A DNA stretch of 64,000 bases from Paludibacter sp. (GTDB taxonomy: Bacteria > Bacteroidota > Bacteroidia > Bacteroidales > Paludibacteraceae): the NCBI GenBank assembly GCA_028710415.1, contig JAQTUE010000002.1, forward strand, positions 62,001-126,000. The letters run 5' to 3'. Positions within the stretch are counted from its first letter, which is position 1, and every line of letters starts with the position of its first letter. Below are positions 6,781 through 15,388 of the stretch, one piece after another. The position numbers were made by a program, and so were the translations under genes. Under the pieces are notes generated by a model, which made no database searches, had not been told where the DNA came from, and was given only the letters and a program-made list of their open reading frames with translations.

Positions 6781-7340
6781 GATATGAAAATTCGGGAGAG
6801 AATAAATGAGAAGCGCAAAGAATAGAACTTTGATTTTAGCCTAATCCGGTCATTATTTGTCCAGAAACTGTTTTATTAATCCTTTGAACTATTTATATTG
6901 TTACATTGTTGTAATTAATACAAATAAATGCAAACCAGTTTATGCTAGATTTTAATCCCCATATTGATATCAATGATTTTAAACTTTCAACAGGCAAGGC
7001 AACGATGGGTATCCAAGTATAACAATTGACTATACCATTTTAAACTGAAATAAAACCACCTAAGTTACAAGAGGATTACAAAAGCAGTGTGTGTAACCTT
7101 TTATTTCAAACGTAAATTTGTAAACAAAAAAAATATTTCAAATTAATTTTAGAATACTAAATTTCAGTATTATAGAAACACTTTTAGATAGGTGTCTTTG
7201 TGAATCGTCTTTTTGCTTTTGAATGTCTTTTGTAACTTTAGTGGTTTTCTTATTTAGAATGGAAGGATTGATTACCTACTTGTTAATCTGATGAATTAAA
7301 CATTCGTCTGGCGTTTGCTTCCACTTTAAACAATAATCAC
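6781..7340. other. AT-rich leader upstream of the barrel protein gene
   Basis: No ORF. It contains TTTTG elements near 7211-7221 and a TAACTTTA box at about 7232-7239 that could form a Bacteroidota-type promoter for the downstream gene. Nothing else is recognised. Confidence 0.35.
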
Positions 7341-9017
7341 ATGAAAAAAAGACACATCACCTCCGCACTCATACTTTGTTTTATCTTACCTGTAACTTTT
7401 GTCAATGCGAATATGCCCGGCAAATTGAAAGGCAAAATAACGACGTCCGGCGATACCGGGATGTTGATATCGCTGAATGCCAATGGCGGCACGTCGTCGT
7501 CGGGCGGGGTTTCCAACGCGTTCAGTTTTAATCCAAACCTGGGATTGGAACTGTTCTGGGGCGGCTTTGGGCTCGGACTGGATGCCGGGACATTCAACAC
7601 GCTTCCGGATTTTGATTTCGATAAATATGCCGTCCCCTTGAAAAGCCTGGACTTTATTACCATTGCCAATGCCCGCAACCACTGGACCAGCAGCTACCTG
7701 TTAGTGGGACCCAGCTTTACTTTTGGACGAAAACATATCGGGAATGTGAAATATGAAAACATTGGCAGGCATACCCCTTTCCATAACAAGCTGGAACTGA
7801 CCCTGTCGGTGAAAGGCGGGGTGTCGTTTAATAATGCCCCAGACTTTTTGATTGTAGATAATCTGACAACACCTGCTAAAAACATTGCCAGCTATTCGGC
7901 TCCGGCGGATACGAGGAGTACATTCCTTTCGTTAAAGCCGAATGTAACGTTCTCCTACTTCATGACCACAAATTTTGCAGTGAATGCCAATGTGCAATAC
8001 CTGATGCAAGCCAATGCGGCAGATTTTGCAACCGGATACCGTGATTACAGCCGGGTGAATTTCGGGCTGGCAGGCAAAGAAGTAGAAGCACAGTTGTCGC
8101 AATCGCCCAAAGTCATCACCACTACCAAGGGACCCGATACTTACCTGAGTTTCGGGATCGGGCTATCGTATTATTTCAGGAAAGGATGGGATGGCACCGT
8201 GAAAGGAGGCAGCAAGGGAAGGACCTATACCGGCGGAAGACGTACAGAGAGCTCCCCGGAAGTGATGGAAGAGAAGGGAATACAGGAAAACGGGTTAGCG
8301 AAAAATGAGAATAACAACACCGTGGAGAAACGTAAACTTTGGGGTATTGGAGGGAATGTTAACTTTGATAACGCCAAAATCAACAACATTAATAATGGGA
8401 TGCCAAACCGGATTTCGATGAATGTCACCGTGCCGAAACAAACGCAGGGTGCTACTTTCGGAGAGAAAGTGAATGCCGGTAAGATTAATATCACGCTGGT
8501 TGAAGGCGGGTGCATTGTGTTATTCCCGGACAATGCGGGTTACCGGGTGAATACTTCAAAGAACACGATAAAGCCGTTGTCGAAAAGCGAACGGAGAGAA
8601 TTTGGTGAAAAGGTGAATCAGAGATTGCATGCTGCAGGTGGTACATTGGCCCAGGGTGCTTCGCTCTTAGGGGGTGCTTTACCGGGAGGATCTGTGATTT
8701 CCGCGGCAGTATCGAGTGTGTCAAACCTGGCGGGAGGCAGCGGGGGAGGAGCAGCAGCTGCATCGTATGCTGCCACCGGAAGGATGACGAATCCGGATAC
8801 CGGGAAGACCACCTGGAAAATTAATGATGCTGATTTAGAACCTGTTTTGGATTTGCCGGATGGCGACTATGTGCTGGAATTTATGATTGCTGAGAAAGCT
8901 AAATCCGGACAGAAAGACACACTGAAAACACAGGTATTTATTTCCTTTTCGAAAATTGGGAATGTGCTGAAGACAAAACATGATACTGCTAAGAACTCGG
9001 TGGGGAATATACGGTGA
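7341..9017 (+). CDS. outer-membrane beta-barrel protein, unknown function
   Basis: A 558-residue protein with a signal peptide (MKKRHITSALILCFILPVTF, cleavage after about VNA at 24). Residues 30-285 show alternating Gly/aromatic beta-strands (NPNLGLELFWGGFGLGLDAG; YLSFGIGLSYYFRKGWDG) typical of a small outer-membrane barrel. A linker (about 285-335, Gly/Arg/Glu-rich) leads to a second part of about 220 residues. That part has a Gly/Ala-rich segment (GGALPGGSVISAAVSSVSNL, then AGGSGGGAAAASYAATGR) and a beta-rich end. The GC content is visibly higher than in the preceding accessory stretch. It is a single gene facing the lyase gene, sharing one terminator with it. No specific family recognised. 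Confidence 0.75.
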   Translation: MKKRHITSALILCFILPVTFVNANMPGKLKGKITTSGDTGMLISLNANGGTSSSGGVSNAFSFNPNLGLELFWGGFGLGLDAGTFNTLPDFDFDKYAVPLKSLDFITIANARNHWTSSYLLVGPSFTFGRKHIGNVKYENIGRHTPFHNKLELTLSVKGGVSFNNAPDFLIVDNLTTPAKNIASYSAPADTRSTFLSLKPNVTFSYFMTTNFAVNANVQYLMQANAADFATGYRDYSRVNFGLAGKEVEAQLSQSPKVITTTKGPDTYLSFGIGLSYYFRKGWDGTVKGGSKGRTYTGGRRTESSPEVMEEKGIQENGLAKNENNNTVEKRKLWGIGGNVNFDNAKINNINNGMPNRISMNVTVPKQTQGATFGEKVNAGKINITLVEGGCIVLFPDNAGYRVNTSKNTIKPLSKSERREFGEKVNQRLHAAGGTLAQGASLLGGALPGGSVISAAVSSVSNLAGGSGGGAAAASYAATGRMTNPDTGKTTWKINDADLEPVLDLPDGDYVLEFMIAEKAKSGQKDTLKTQVFISFSKIGNVLKTKHDTAKNSVGNIR

Positions 9018-9142
9018 AAGAATAAATATTAATGATAACCACAGTAGGCACAAGAGGGCACAATAGAATACATTGTTGAAAAAAAACAAATAGAATCAAA
9101 GATACTCAAAGTAGTAATTCTTGTAAATAAAGACAATTATAT

Positions 9143-9168
9143 TTCGCGATATGGAAATCGCGAGACCC
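9143..9168 (-). repeat. TCGCGAT hairpin repeat, copy 3 (inverted)
   Basis: TTCGCGATATGGAAATCGCG followed by AGACCC is the reverse complement of copy 1. It lies between the barrel gene and the shared terminator. Confidence 0.7.
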
Positions 9169-9205
9169 GAAAATAGCAGGACCCAAAAGCATGACTCAAT
9201 AAAAA

Positions 9206-9240
9206 AAGACACCGGATGAACCTTTTCATCCGGTGTCTTT
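9206..9240. terminator. bidirectional terminator between convergent genes
   Basis: AAAGACACCGGATGAA and TTCATCCGGTGTCTTT form a long stem around a CCTT-type loop, flanked by an A-run on the left. It can stop both the plus-strand barrel gene and the minus-strand lyase gene that converge here. Confidence 0.85.
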
Positions 9241-9277
9241 AAATTGTAAATTGTAAATGACTAAATTGTAAATGCCC

Positions 9278-10726
9278 TTACAGGCTTTCTCCGAAGTCTT
9301 CTTTGAACTTAGCCATCAGCTTCTGAGGCCAGTCGGTGGTTGGTTCCAGACCTCCCATAAAGAAACGGAGTACAGGCGGTTCGTACACAAAGCGCAAGCC
9401 TCCGATCAACAGGCGGTTATCGTACAGCCAGTTCAGGCGGTCTTCCACATATTTGATTTGAGACAGGGTGAACACACGACGGGGCACAGCCAGGCGGAGT
9501 AATTCCATGTCGGCATAGGTTTCGTTGCCATATTCATCACGTTGGTTGGAGATAGATCCACGCTCCATACCGCGAACCCCTGATATCAGGAATAAGGCAG
9601 CTGCCAGGGCACCTGCCGGATATTCGGTCTGGGGAATGTGCGCACAAACCTGCATGGCATCGACGTGGGCACCCAGTACTCCGGCCGGTTTGATAACAGG
9701 AATACCTTTTGCATCCAATGCTTCTACCAGGTATTTGATAAACGAAGGGCTTTGGCAGATCATCGATTCGTCAAGCGTTTCATACAATCCTACCGCCATG
9801 GCTTCAATCTCACGGATGGAGATACCACCATAGGTCAGGAATCCTTCGTACAATGGCACCAAAGCCTCCAGTTCCTTGTAGATAGTCATGTTGTCGGTAC
9901 ACATGCCACCACCACGGGATGAGCTAAGTTTGCGGGCAGAAAAATACACCAGGTCGGCCATGCCGGTCATGATCTTCAGGATCTCGCCCATAGTAGAATC
10001 CTTGAATTCTGCTTCACGTTTCAACACCATGTAGGCATTTTCACCCAACAGACTGGCATCAAGCACCAGGCGGATTCCATATTTATCCGCCATGGCACGT
10101 ACATCACGCAGGTTCTGCACAGAGAATGGCTGGCCACCAATCAGGTTGGTAGAGGCTTCCATGCGGATAAACGGAATGTTGTTCGCTCCATGGTGTTTGA
10201 TGACTTCTTCCAACTTTTCGATATTCATATTTCCCTTGAAAGGGTGGTCTGAATTAATCTTGTAGGCTTCGTCGTACAGCAACTCGGCTATCTTACCACC
10301 ATTCTGGGTGATGTGGGCCATAGCCGTTGTGAAGTGGTAGTTCATGGGTACCAGGCTGCCTTTTTTGACATAGGCCAGCGAAATGATATTTTCAGCAGCA
10401 CGTCCCTGGTGTACAGGCAACAGGAGCTTTTTACCCAATACATCTTCCACTGCTTTTTGAAGGCGTACGAAACTCTGGGAACCGGCATAGGCATCATCAG
10501 CCTGCATCATGGCGGCTAGTTGATTGTCGCTCATGGCGTTGGTGCCACTGTCGGTAAGCATATCCAGGAATACGTCCATGGTGCTGAGGCGGAAGGTGTT
10601 GAACCCACCTTCGTAGAGAGCTTCCAGGCGGCGTTCGATGGGTACCAGGTTTAATTTTTGTACGATACGTACCTTGTGAAGTTCCAACGGAATGTTTTCA
10701 CCACTGTAGAATTTGATGTCTTGCAT
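9278..10726 (-). CDS. tnaA: tryptophanase / tyrosine phenol-lyase family PLP enzyme
   Basis: A 482-residue cytoplasmic PLP enzyme of the aromatic beta-eliminating lyase family, which splits tryptophan to indole (or tyrosine to phenol), pyruvate and ammonia. Family landmarks are present: MLTDSGTNAMSDNQLAAMM (about 56-74), ADDAYAGSQSF (76-86), LLPVHQGRAAENI (102-114), and the PLP Asp region RLVLDASLLGENAYM (219-233). The likely Schiff-base Lys is K266 in FSARKLSSSRGGGMCT, and EGFLTYGGISIREIEAMAVG follows. The Lys context differs from the SGKKD seen in classical E. coli TnaA and Citrobacter TPL, so substrate is uncertain; tryptophanase is favoured. It is monocistronic with a long structured leader. 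Confidence 0.8.
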   Translation of the reverse strand: MQDIKFYSGENIPLELHKVRIVQKLNLVPIERRLEALYEGGFNTFRLSTMDVFLDMLTDSGTNAMSDNQLAAMMQADDAYAGSQSFVRLQKAVEDVLGKKLLLPVHQGRAAENIISLAYVKKGSLVPMNYHFTTAMAHITQNGGKIAELLYDEAYKINSDHPFKGNMNIEKLEEVIKHHGANNIPFIRMEASTNLIGGQPFSVQNLRDVRAMADKYGIRLVLDASLLGENAYMVLKREAEFKDSTMGEILKIMTGMADLVYFSARKLSSSRGGGMCTDNMTIYKELEALVPLYEGFLTYGGISIREIEAMAVGLYETLDESMICQSPSFIKYLVEALDAKGIPVIKPAGVLGAHVDAMQVCAHIPQTEYPAGALAAALFLISGVRGMERGSISNQRDEYGNETYADMELLRLAVPRRVFTLSQIKYVEDRLNWLYDNRLLIGGLRFVYEPPVLRFFMGGLEPTTDWPQKLMAKFKEDFGESL

Positions 10727-10793
10727 GATAGGAAAGAATGTTTTTTGTGAATGTATGTATTAATTTTAGATTGAACGGATAAAAATGAAATTG

Positions 10794-10819
10794 CGTGCCC
10801 GTGTAAAAACAAGCACGCA
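10794..10819 (-). promoter_or_regulatory. leader hairpin upstream of the lyase gene
   Basis: In the roughly 140-nt leader the minus strand reads GCGTGC, a 14-base loop, then GCACGC. A second small hairpin (AATCCT / AGGATT) lies at about 10,843-10,862. No ATG-initiated leader peptide is visible, so classical TnaC-type attenuation is not supported. An RNA-level control is possible. Confidence 0.4.
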
Positions 10820-10867
10820 GGATAAAAAATAAAACGCAAAGAATCCTGTTTTAAAGGATTTGAACAG

Positions 10868-10875
10868 CAAAGATA
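10868..10875 (-). promoter_or_regulatory. -7 box (TATCTTTG) of the lyase gene
   Basis: The minus strand reads TATCTTTG, matching the Bacteroidota TAnnTTTG consensus, about 140 bases before the lyase start. The same octamer precedes both AraC-type genes (39,442-39,449 and 41,992-41,999). A good -33 element is not evident. Confidence 0.5.
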
Positions 10876-11094
10876 ATGATTATTTCTAAAAAACGACAGA
10901 ATACTGTAGAAATGATAGAGGAAAGGATTGGAGAGGATCAAATTGAAAGAATGGAGTGTGGACTAAACCGTAAAATATGTTGTGAAAAGGATGAGGGAAA
11001 GGTTTTTACATATGAATTGCAGGGCATAAAAAATACTAAGGGAAGATGAACAGAATTAGCCTCAATAGAACACAATAGAAAAAAATGAGCATTA

Positions 11095-11800
11095 AAATGA
11101 GGGAATAAGGGTGAGGTTTATATGGTTGAAGTTTTCTACTGAGGGTGAAAAAGGAAAAATAAGGGTTTTAAATTCAGATATATATTCATTTGATTCTGAA
11201 TGGATAGGATTAGCAAATGAGCTAATCAATACTATGAAAGGATACAAATTGGAATGTATGGTTTTAGCTTTCAATTAAGTCTCCATGATCAGGGATTGAA
11301 CATCAATAAAGACAACTATGAAGGTTTGAAAATATAAATTAGGATCCTGTCTTTTGTTCCTTTTCATTTCTTACATTTAAAACCTTATTTTATTTTTTAA
11401 AACCTTAGTAGCCTAGTTAACCCCCAATATTAAATCTTATTCTTTGAATGGAATATTATCCGCAATCAATCAACCAAAGAATAAGGTTGGGTTTCGTGGA
11501 GATAATCCGGCTATAAGGTTGAACAATAAAAAATAAGGTTTTTCTTTTATTTATTGTTGGCAGATAGCTCTAAAAGTACGTCCGTGCTTTCATTGATCGA
11601 ATATCAATAAAGCTAACGATGACGTATTGAAAAATGTAATTTATGATCACCTGATTAATAGTACGCTGCACATAATTAAACAGTAGGGGTAAAAAATAAA
11701 AAACAGTTTTTTAATTTAAAACCCTTATTTATTGATATTAACCCTTCGTAGCAAACTAAATTCCCCAAATTAAAACCTTTATTCCCTTATTTAGAATTGC
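11095..11800. repeat. large nested palindromic non-coding element, copy B
   Basis: This has the same architecture as 841-1450. Ends GAGGGAATAAGGG and CCCTTATTTAGAAT are inverted. The inner palindrome has arms at 11,372-11,446 and 11,474-11,550. The flanks of the inner palindrome are collinear with copy A (AACTATGAAGGTTTGAAAAT occurs in both at 923 and 11,313). The inner palindrome with its loop, however, matches copy A in reverse-complement orientation. No ORF is credible. Copies differ by many substitutions, but both keep the stems. Confidence 0.75.
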
Positions 11801-12090
11801 TGTTTAAACGTATATTTCAAGAAATAAAACAGGATAATACATTCTTCAAACTACTTAAGTGCACTAAGTACCAGAAAGAATATAATGTTCTATACCCGGA
11901 AAATCAGTAAATCAGATCCATTCCAGTACTTATATCCATTATTTCTAAACATTTAAATCTGTTTAAGCGTTTGAATTGATGTTAACTAAAATGTTCAAAT
12001 ATACGAACGTATTTAACATAAACCGATTATTAAGTCAAAAATTCCACTGATAAACGTCATTTTTTACACATAAATGCTTAAACTAATCCA

Positions 12091-12098
12091 TACTTTTG
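12091..12098 (+). promoter_or_regulatory. candidate -7 box of the pectin locus
   Basis: TACTTTTG fits TAnnTTTG, 49 bases before the SusC ATG. The -33 region is only a T-run (about 12,060-12,066), so the start site is tentative. Confidence 0.45.
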
Positions 12099-12147
12099 TT
12101 CCATAAAAACAACTCATTCAATAAATAATCTAATACATGAAAAAACA

Positions 12148-15100
12148 ATGAAAGAATTAAAGCAACAAAAAAGGCTATTTTTCAATCGTTTGACGGTATC
12201 CTTTCTGGCTGTGTTATTTGGCTTCGGTACGTTGAGTGCCCAGGTTAAATCGGTCTCGGGAGTGGTAAAAGACCCAACAGGCGAAACAATTATCGGCGCC
12301 TCGGTAGTTGTAAAGGGTACCACAGCGGCGGTGATTACCGACGTGAATGGTTCCTATCGTATTAATGTTCCGGCAGAAGGAAAAGTACTGGTGATCACCT
12401 ACATTGGTATGGAAAAGCAGGAAATTCCCATCAAGAGTAATGTCATTAATGTAACCCTGCAGAACAATGACAAGTCATTGGAAGAAGTGGTGGTGATTGG
12501 GTACGGAACAGCCAAACGGAAAGACATAACCGGTTCGGTATCCTCCGTGAAGTCGGAAGTGCTTGCCTCTATCCCGGTTTCATCGGTTGCAGAAGCTATT
12601 TCCGGAAAACTGGCAGGCGTACAAGTAACCACTACGGAGGGTTCGCCGGATGCAGACATAAAAATTCGGGTACGTGGTGGAGGTTCCATTACCGGCGACA
12701 ACTCACCTTTGTATATTGTCGATGGTTTCCCGGTGTCATCAATCAGTGATATTCCTTCGAATGACATTGAGGACCTGACAGTATTGAAGGATGCATCCTC
12801 TACAGCCATTTACGGTTCGCGTGGTGCTAACGGGGTAATTATCATTACAACCAAATCGGGGAAATCTGGAAAGATTACAGTGAATTACAATTCATATGTA
12901 ACGTGGAAGAAAAATGAAAAGACCATGAGTGTCCTTTCTGCTCCCGATTATGCCAAATGGCAATATGAACTGGCTATGCTGAAGGATGGAAAAGCGGACT
13001 CGTATGAACAATATTACGGAAGTTACGGAGATATTGATTTATACAACAATGTTCCAACCAATGACTGGCAAAACGAAGTATTCGGACGTACAGGATTTAC
13101 CTTCAACCACAACTTAAGTATTACAGGGGGTACGGATAAAAGTACTTTTGCACTCAGCTACAACCATATCAATGACAAGGCTATCATGCAGATGTCAAAT
13201 TTCAAGCGCGACAATATCAATTTCAAATTGAATAACAAGCTGACAAAGAATATTACACTTGATTTCATGACACGATACTCGGGTACAGAAATCAATGGTG
13301 GTGGAGCAAATGAGCAAAACGAAAAGTCCAGTGCGGACTCGCGTTTGAAAAACGCCATGATCTATACTCCTTTCCCAATTAAAAACCTGACATCCACCAG
13401 CGGAACTACCGATGATACCGAGGTGGGTAACCTGTTCAATCCATTGTTGTCGATTTCGGACAACGATCGTCAGCAAAAAAGGAAGACTTTTAATACGGCA
13501 GGAGGTATTACCTGGGAAGTTTTCAATAACTTCAAGATACGATCGGAAGTAGGTTACGATAACAACCAAAGGAGCGATTATCGTTTTTATGGGACAACAA
13601 CCTATTATTCCAAGAATTCCGTGCCTATCCAAAACCAACCGGCAGTGGTTCTGACCAATGACCTGACTTCTACTTTCCGTACGACCAATACGGTGAATTA
13701 TGATTTTAAGAAGTTATTGGGGGAAACACATCACTTGAATGTAATGGCAGGGCAGGAATATATACTCAACCAATCGCAGGAATTAACCAACAGCATTGAT
13801 GGTTTCCCTGTATTTTTTAATTCGGACCAGGCGTTCAAACTCACCACGCAAGGGACCGCTATTTCGACTGACAATAGTTTTAATCCGGATGATATCCTGC
13901 TTTCTTTTTTTGGACGTGCCAATTACGACTTTAAGAGCCGTTATTTGTTAAGTGCTACTTTCAGGGCGGATGGTTCCAGTAAATTTTCCACCGGAAATAA
14001 ATGGGGATACTTTCCGTCTGCGGCAATAGCATGGCGTATTTCTTCCGAACCGTTTATGGAATCCACCCATGCCTGGATGGACGATTTGAAATTACGGTTT
14101 AGTTACGGTACTGCGGGTAACAATGGCATTCCTTCAGGACAGATGGCACAATCCTATCAGTCAGTATCTTCAACCTGGATTAATACAGTAGGTTCTATCT
14201 GGCGTCCGGCAAAAATAATGGCGAATCCAGATTTGAAATGGGAAACGACTACCACCCGGAATATCGGATTGGATTTCACCTTGTTTAATAGTAAATTGAG
14301 TGGTTCCCTGGAAGCGTATCTCAATACAACTACCGATTTATTAATAAACTTCCCTACTCCTGGTTCCGGATACGACAGCCAGTACCGGAATATGGGTGAA
14401 ACAGAAAACCGGGGTATTGAAGCAACTATTAACTGGGTAGCCATTGAAAAGAAGAACGTCGGATTAAGTTTTAATGCCAATATCGGGTTTAATAAAAATA
14501 AGATAAACTCATTGGGTATCATGAACGATTTTGGCCAGGCCAGTGGCTGGGCATCTTCCGAAGTAGGGGTCGACTATTGGGTCGCTAAAGGCGGTTCGGT
14601 AGGTCAAATGTTTGGATATGTTTCAGATGGACGGTATGAAGTTTCCGATTTTAGCGGATATGATGCCACCCTTAAGAAGTGGATTTTAAATACCGGAGTT
14701 ACCGATTGTTCGCCTGTTGTGGGAACTATTCGTCCGGGAGCCATGAAACTGAAAGATTTGAGTGGTGATCATATTGTGAGTGAAGATAACCAGGATCGTA
14801 AAATTATCGGGGATGCCAATCCGGTTCATACAGGTGGTTTTACAATCAATGGAAGACTATATGGATTTGATTTGTCTGCCCTTTTCAATTGGAGCTATGG
14901 CAATAAAGTTTATAATGCAAACAAAATTGAATACACCTCTACTAGCAAATACCAATACCGGAATATGATTTCGACGATGGCAGATGGTTCGCGATGGACT
15001 AACCTGAATTCTGATGGAACCATCAATAATGATCCAACACAGTTGGCTGCCATGAATGCAACAACTACCCTGTGGTCGCCATACACCAGGAAATTTGTTT

Positions 15101-15369
15101 TTTCGGATTGGGCAGTGGAAGATGGATCATTCCTGAGGTTGAATACCCTTACTCTTGGGTATACATTACCTCGCATGATGTTGAGTGCTATGAAAATTCA
15201 AAATTTACGTGTGTACGTATCCGGTTATAACATATTTTGCCTGACAAAGTATACCGGTTTTGACCCTGAAGTATCGACTCGCCGTCAAACCAATCTGACT
15301 CCAGGGGTTGATTACTCTGCCTATCCTAAGAGCCGCCAGATAAGTGTAGGCCTTAATTTGACTTTTTAA
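12148..15369 (+). CDS. SusC-like TonB-dependent outer-membrane transporter
   Basis: A 1,073-residue SusC/RagA-family transporter that moves oligosaccharides across the outer membrane using TonB energy. After a signal peptide (to about residue 31, LSAQ) comes the carboxypeptidase-regulatory-like domain (VSGVVKDPTGETIIGASVVV, about 34-110). The linker EEVVVIGYGTAKRKDITGSV leads to the plug (about 115-235; VDGFPVSSISDIPSNDIEDL, then TVLKDASSTAIYGSRGANGV) and the barrel, which ends in the typical QISVGLNLTF. It starts the pectin locus; SusD follows 19 bases downstream. Length and order of domains are standard. The start is the ATG after a short MKKQ-stop frame. Confidence 0.95.
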   Translation: MKELKQQKRLFFNRLTVSFLAVLFGFGTLSAQVKSVSGVVKDPTGETIIGASVVVKGTTAAVITDVNGSYRINVPAEGKVLVITYIGMEKQEIPIKSNVINVTLQNNDKSLEEVVVIGYGTAKRKDITGSVSSVKSEVLASIPVSSVAEAISGKLAGVQVTTTEGSPDADIKIRVRGGGSITGDNSPLYIVDGFPVSSISDIPSNDIEDLTVLKDASSTAIYGSRGANGVIIITTKSGKSGKITVNYNSYVTWKKNEKTMSVLSAPDYAKWQYELAMLKDGKADSYEQYYGSYGDIDLYNNVPTNDWQNEVFGRTGFTFNHNLSITGGTDKSTFALSYNHINDKAIMQMSNFKRDNINFKLNNKLTKNITLDFMTRYSGTEINGGGANEQNEKSSADSRLKNAMIYTPFPIKNLTSTSGTTDDTEVGNLFNPLLSISDNDRQQKRKTFNTAGGITWEVFNNFKIRSEVGYDNNQRSDYRFYGTTTYYSKNSVPIQNQPAVVLTNDLTSTFRTTNTVNYDFKKLLGETHHLNVMAGQEYILNQSQELTNSIDGFPVFFNSDQAFKLTTQGTAISTDNSFNPDDILLSFFGRANYDFKSRYLLSATFRADGSSKFSTGNKWGYFPSAAIAWRISSEPFMESTHAWMDDLKLRFSYGTAGNNGIPSGQMAQSYQSVSSTWINTVGSIWRPAKIMANPDLKWETTTTRNIGLDFTLFNSKLSGSLEAYLNTTTDLLINFPTPGSGYDSQYRNMGETENRGIEATINWVAIEKKNVGLSFNANIGFNKNKINSLGIMNDFGQASGWASSEVGVDYWVAKGGSVGQMFGYVSDGRYEVSDFSGYDATLKKWILNTGVTDCSPVVGTIRPGAMKLKDLSGDHIVSEDNQDRKIIGDANPVHTGGFTINGRLYGFDLSALFNWSYGNKVYNANKIEYTSTSKYQYRNMISTMADGSRWTNLNSDGTINNDPTQLAAMNATTTLWSPYTRKFVFSDWAVEDGSFLRLNTLTLGYTLPRMMLSAMKIQNLRVYVSGYNIFCLTKYTGFDPEVSTRRQTNLTPGVDYSAYPKSRQISVGLNLTF

Positions 15370-15388
15370 TCCTGTAAACATCTGAAAA

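Noticed and set aside
6508-6787. Several overlapping open frames with Gly/Arg/Pro repeats on both strands
   Set aside because: They arise from the GC-rich tandem-repeat hairpin; reading frames are open in all directions because the unit lacks stops.
10727-10867. TnaC-like leader peptide for the lyase gene
   Set aside because: No ATG-initiated frame with a critical Trp is found in the leader; only hairpins are visible.
13195-13638. 147-codon minus-strand open frame inside the SusC gene
   Set aside because: It is a shadow of the SusC coding sequence without initiation signals.
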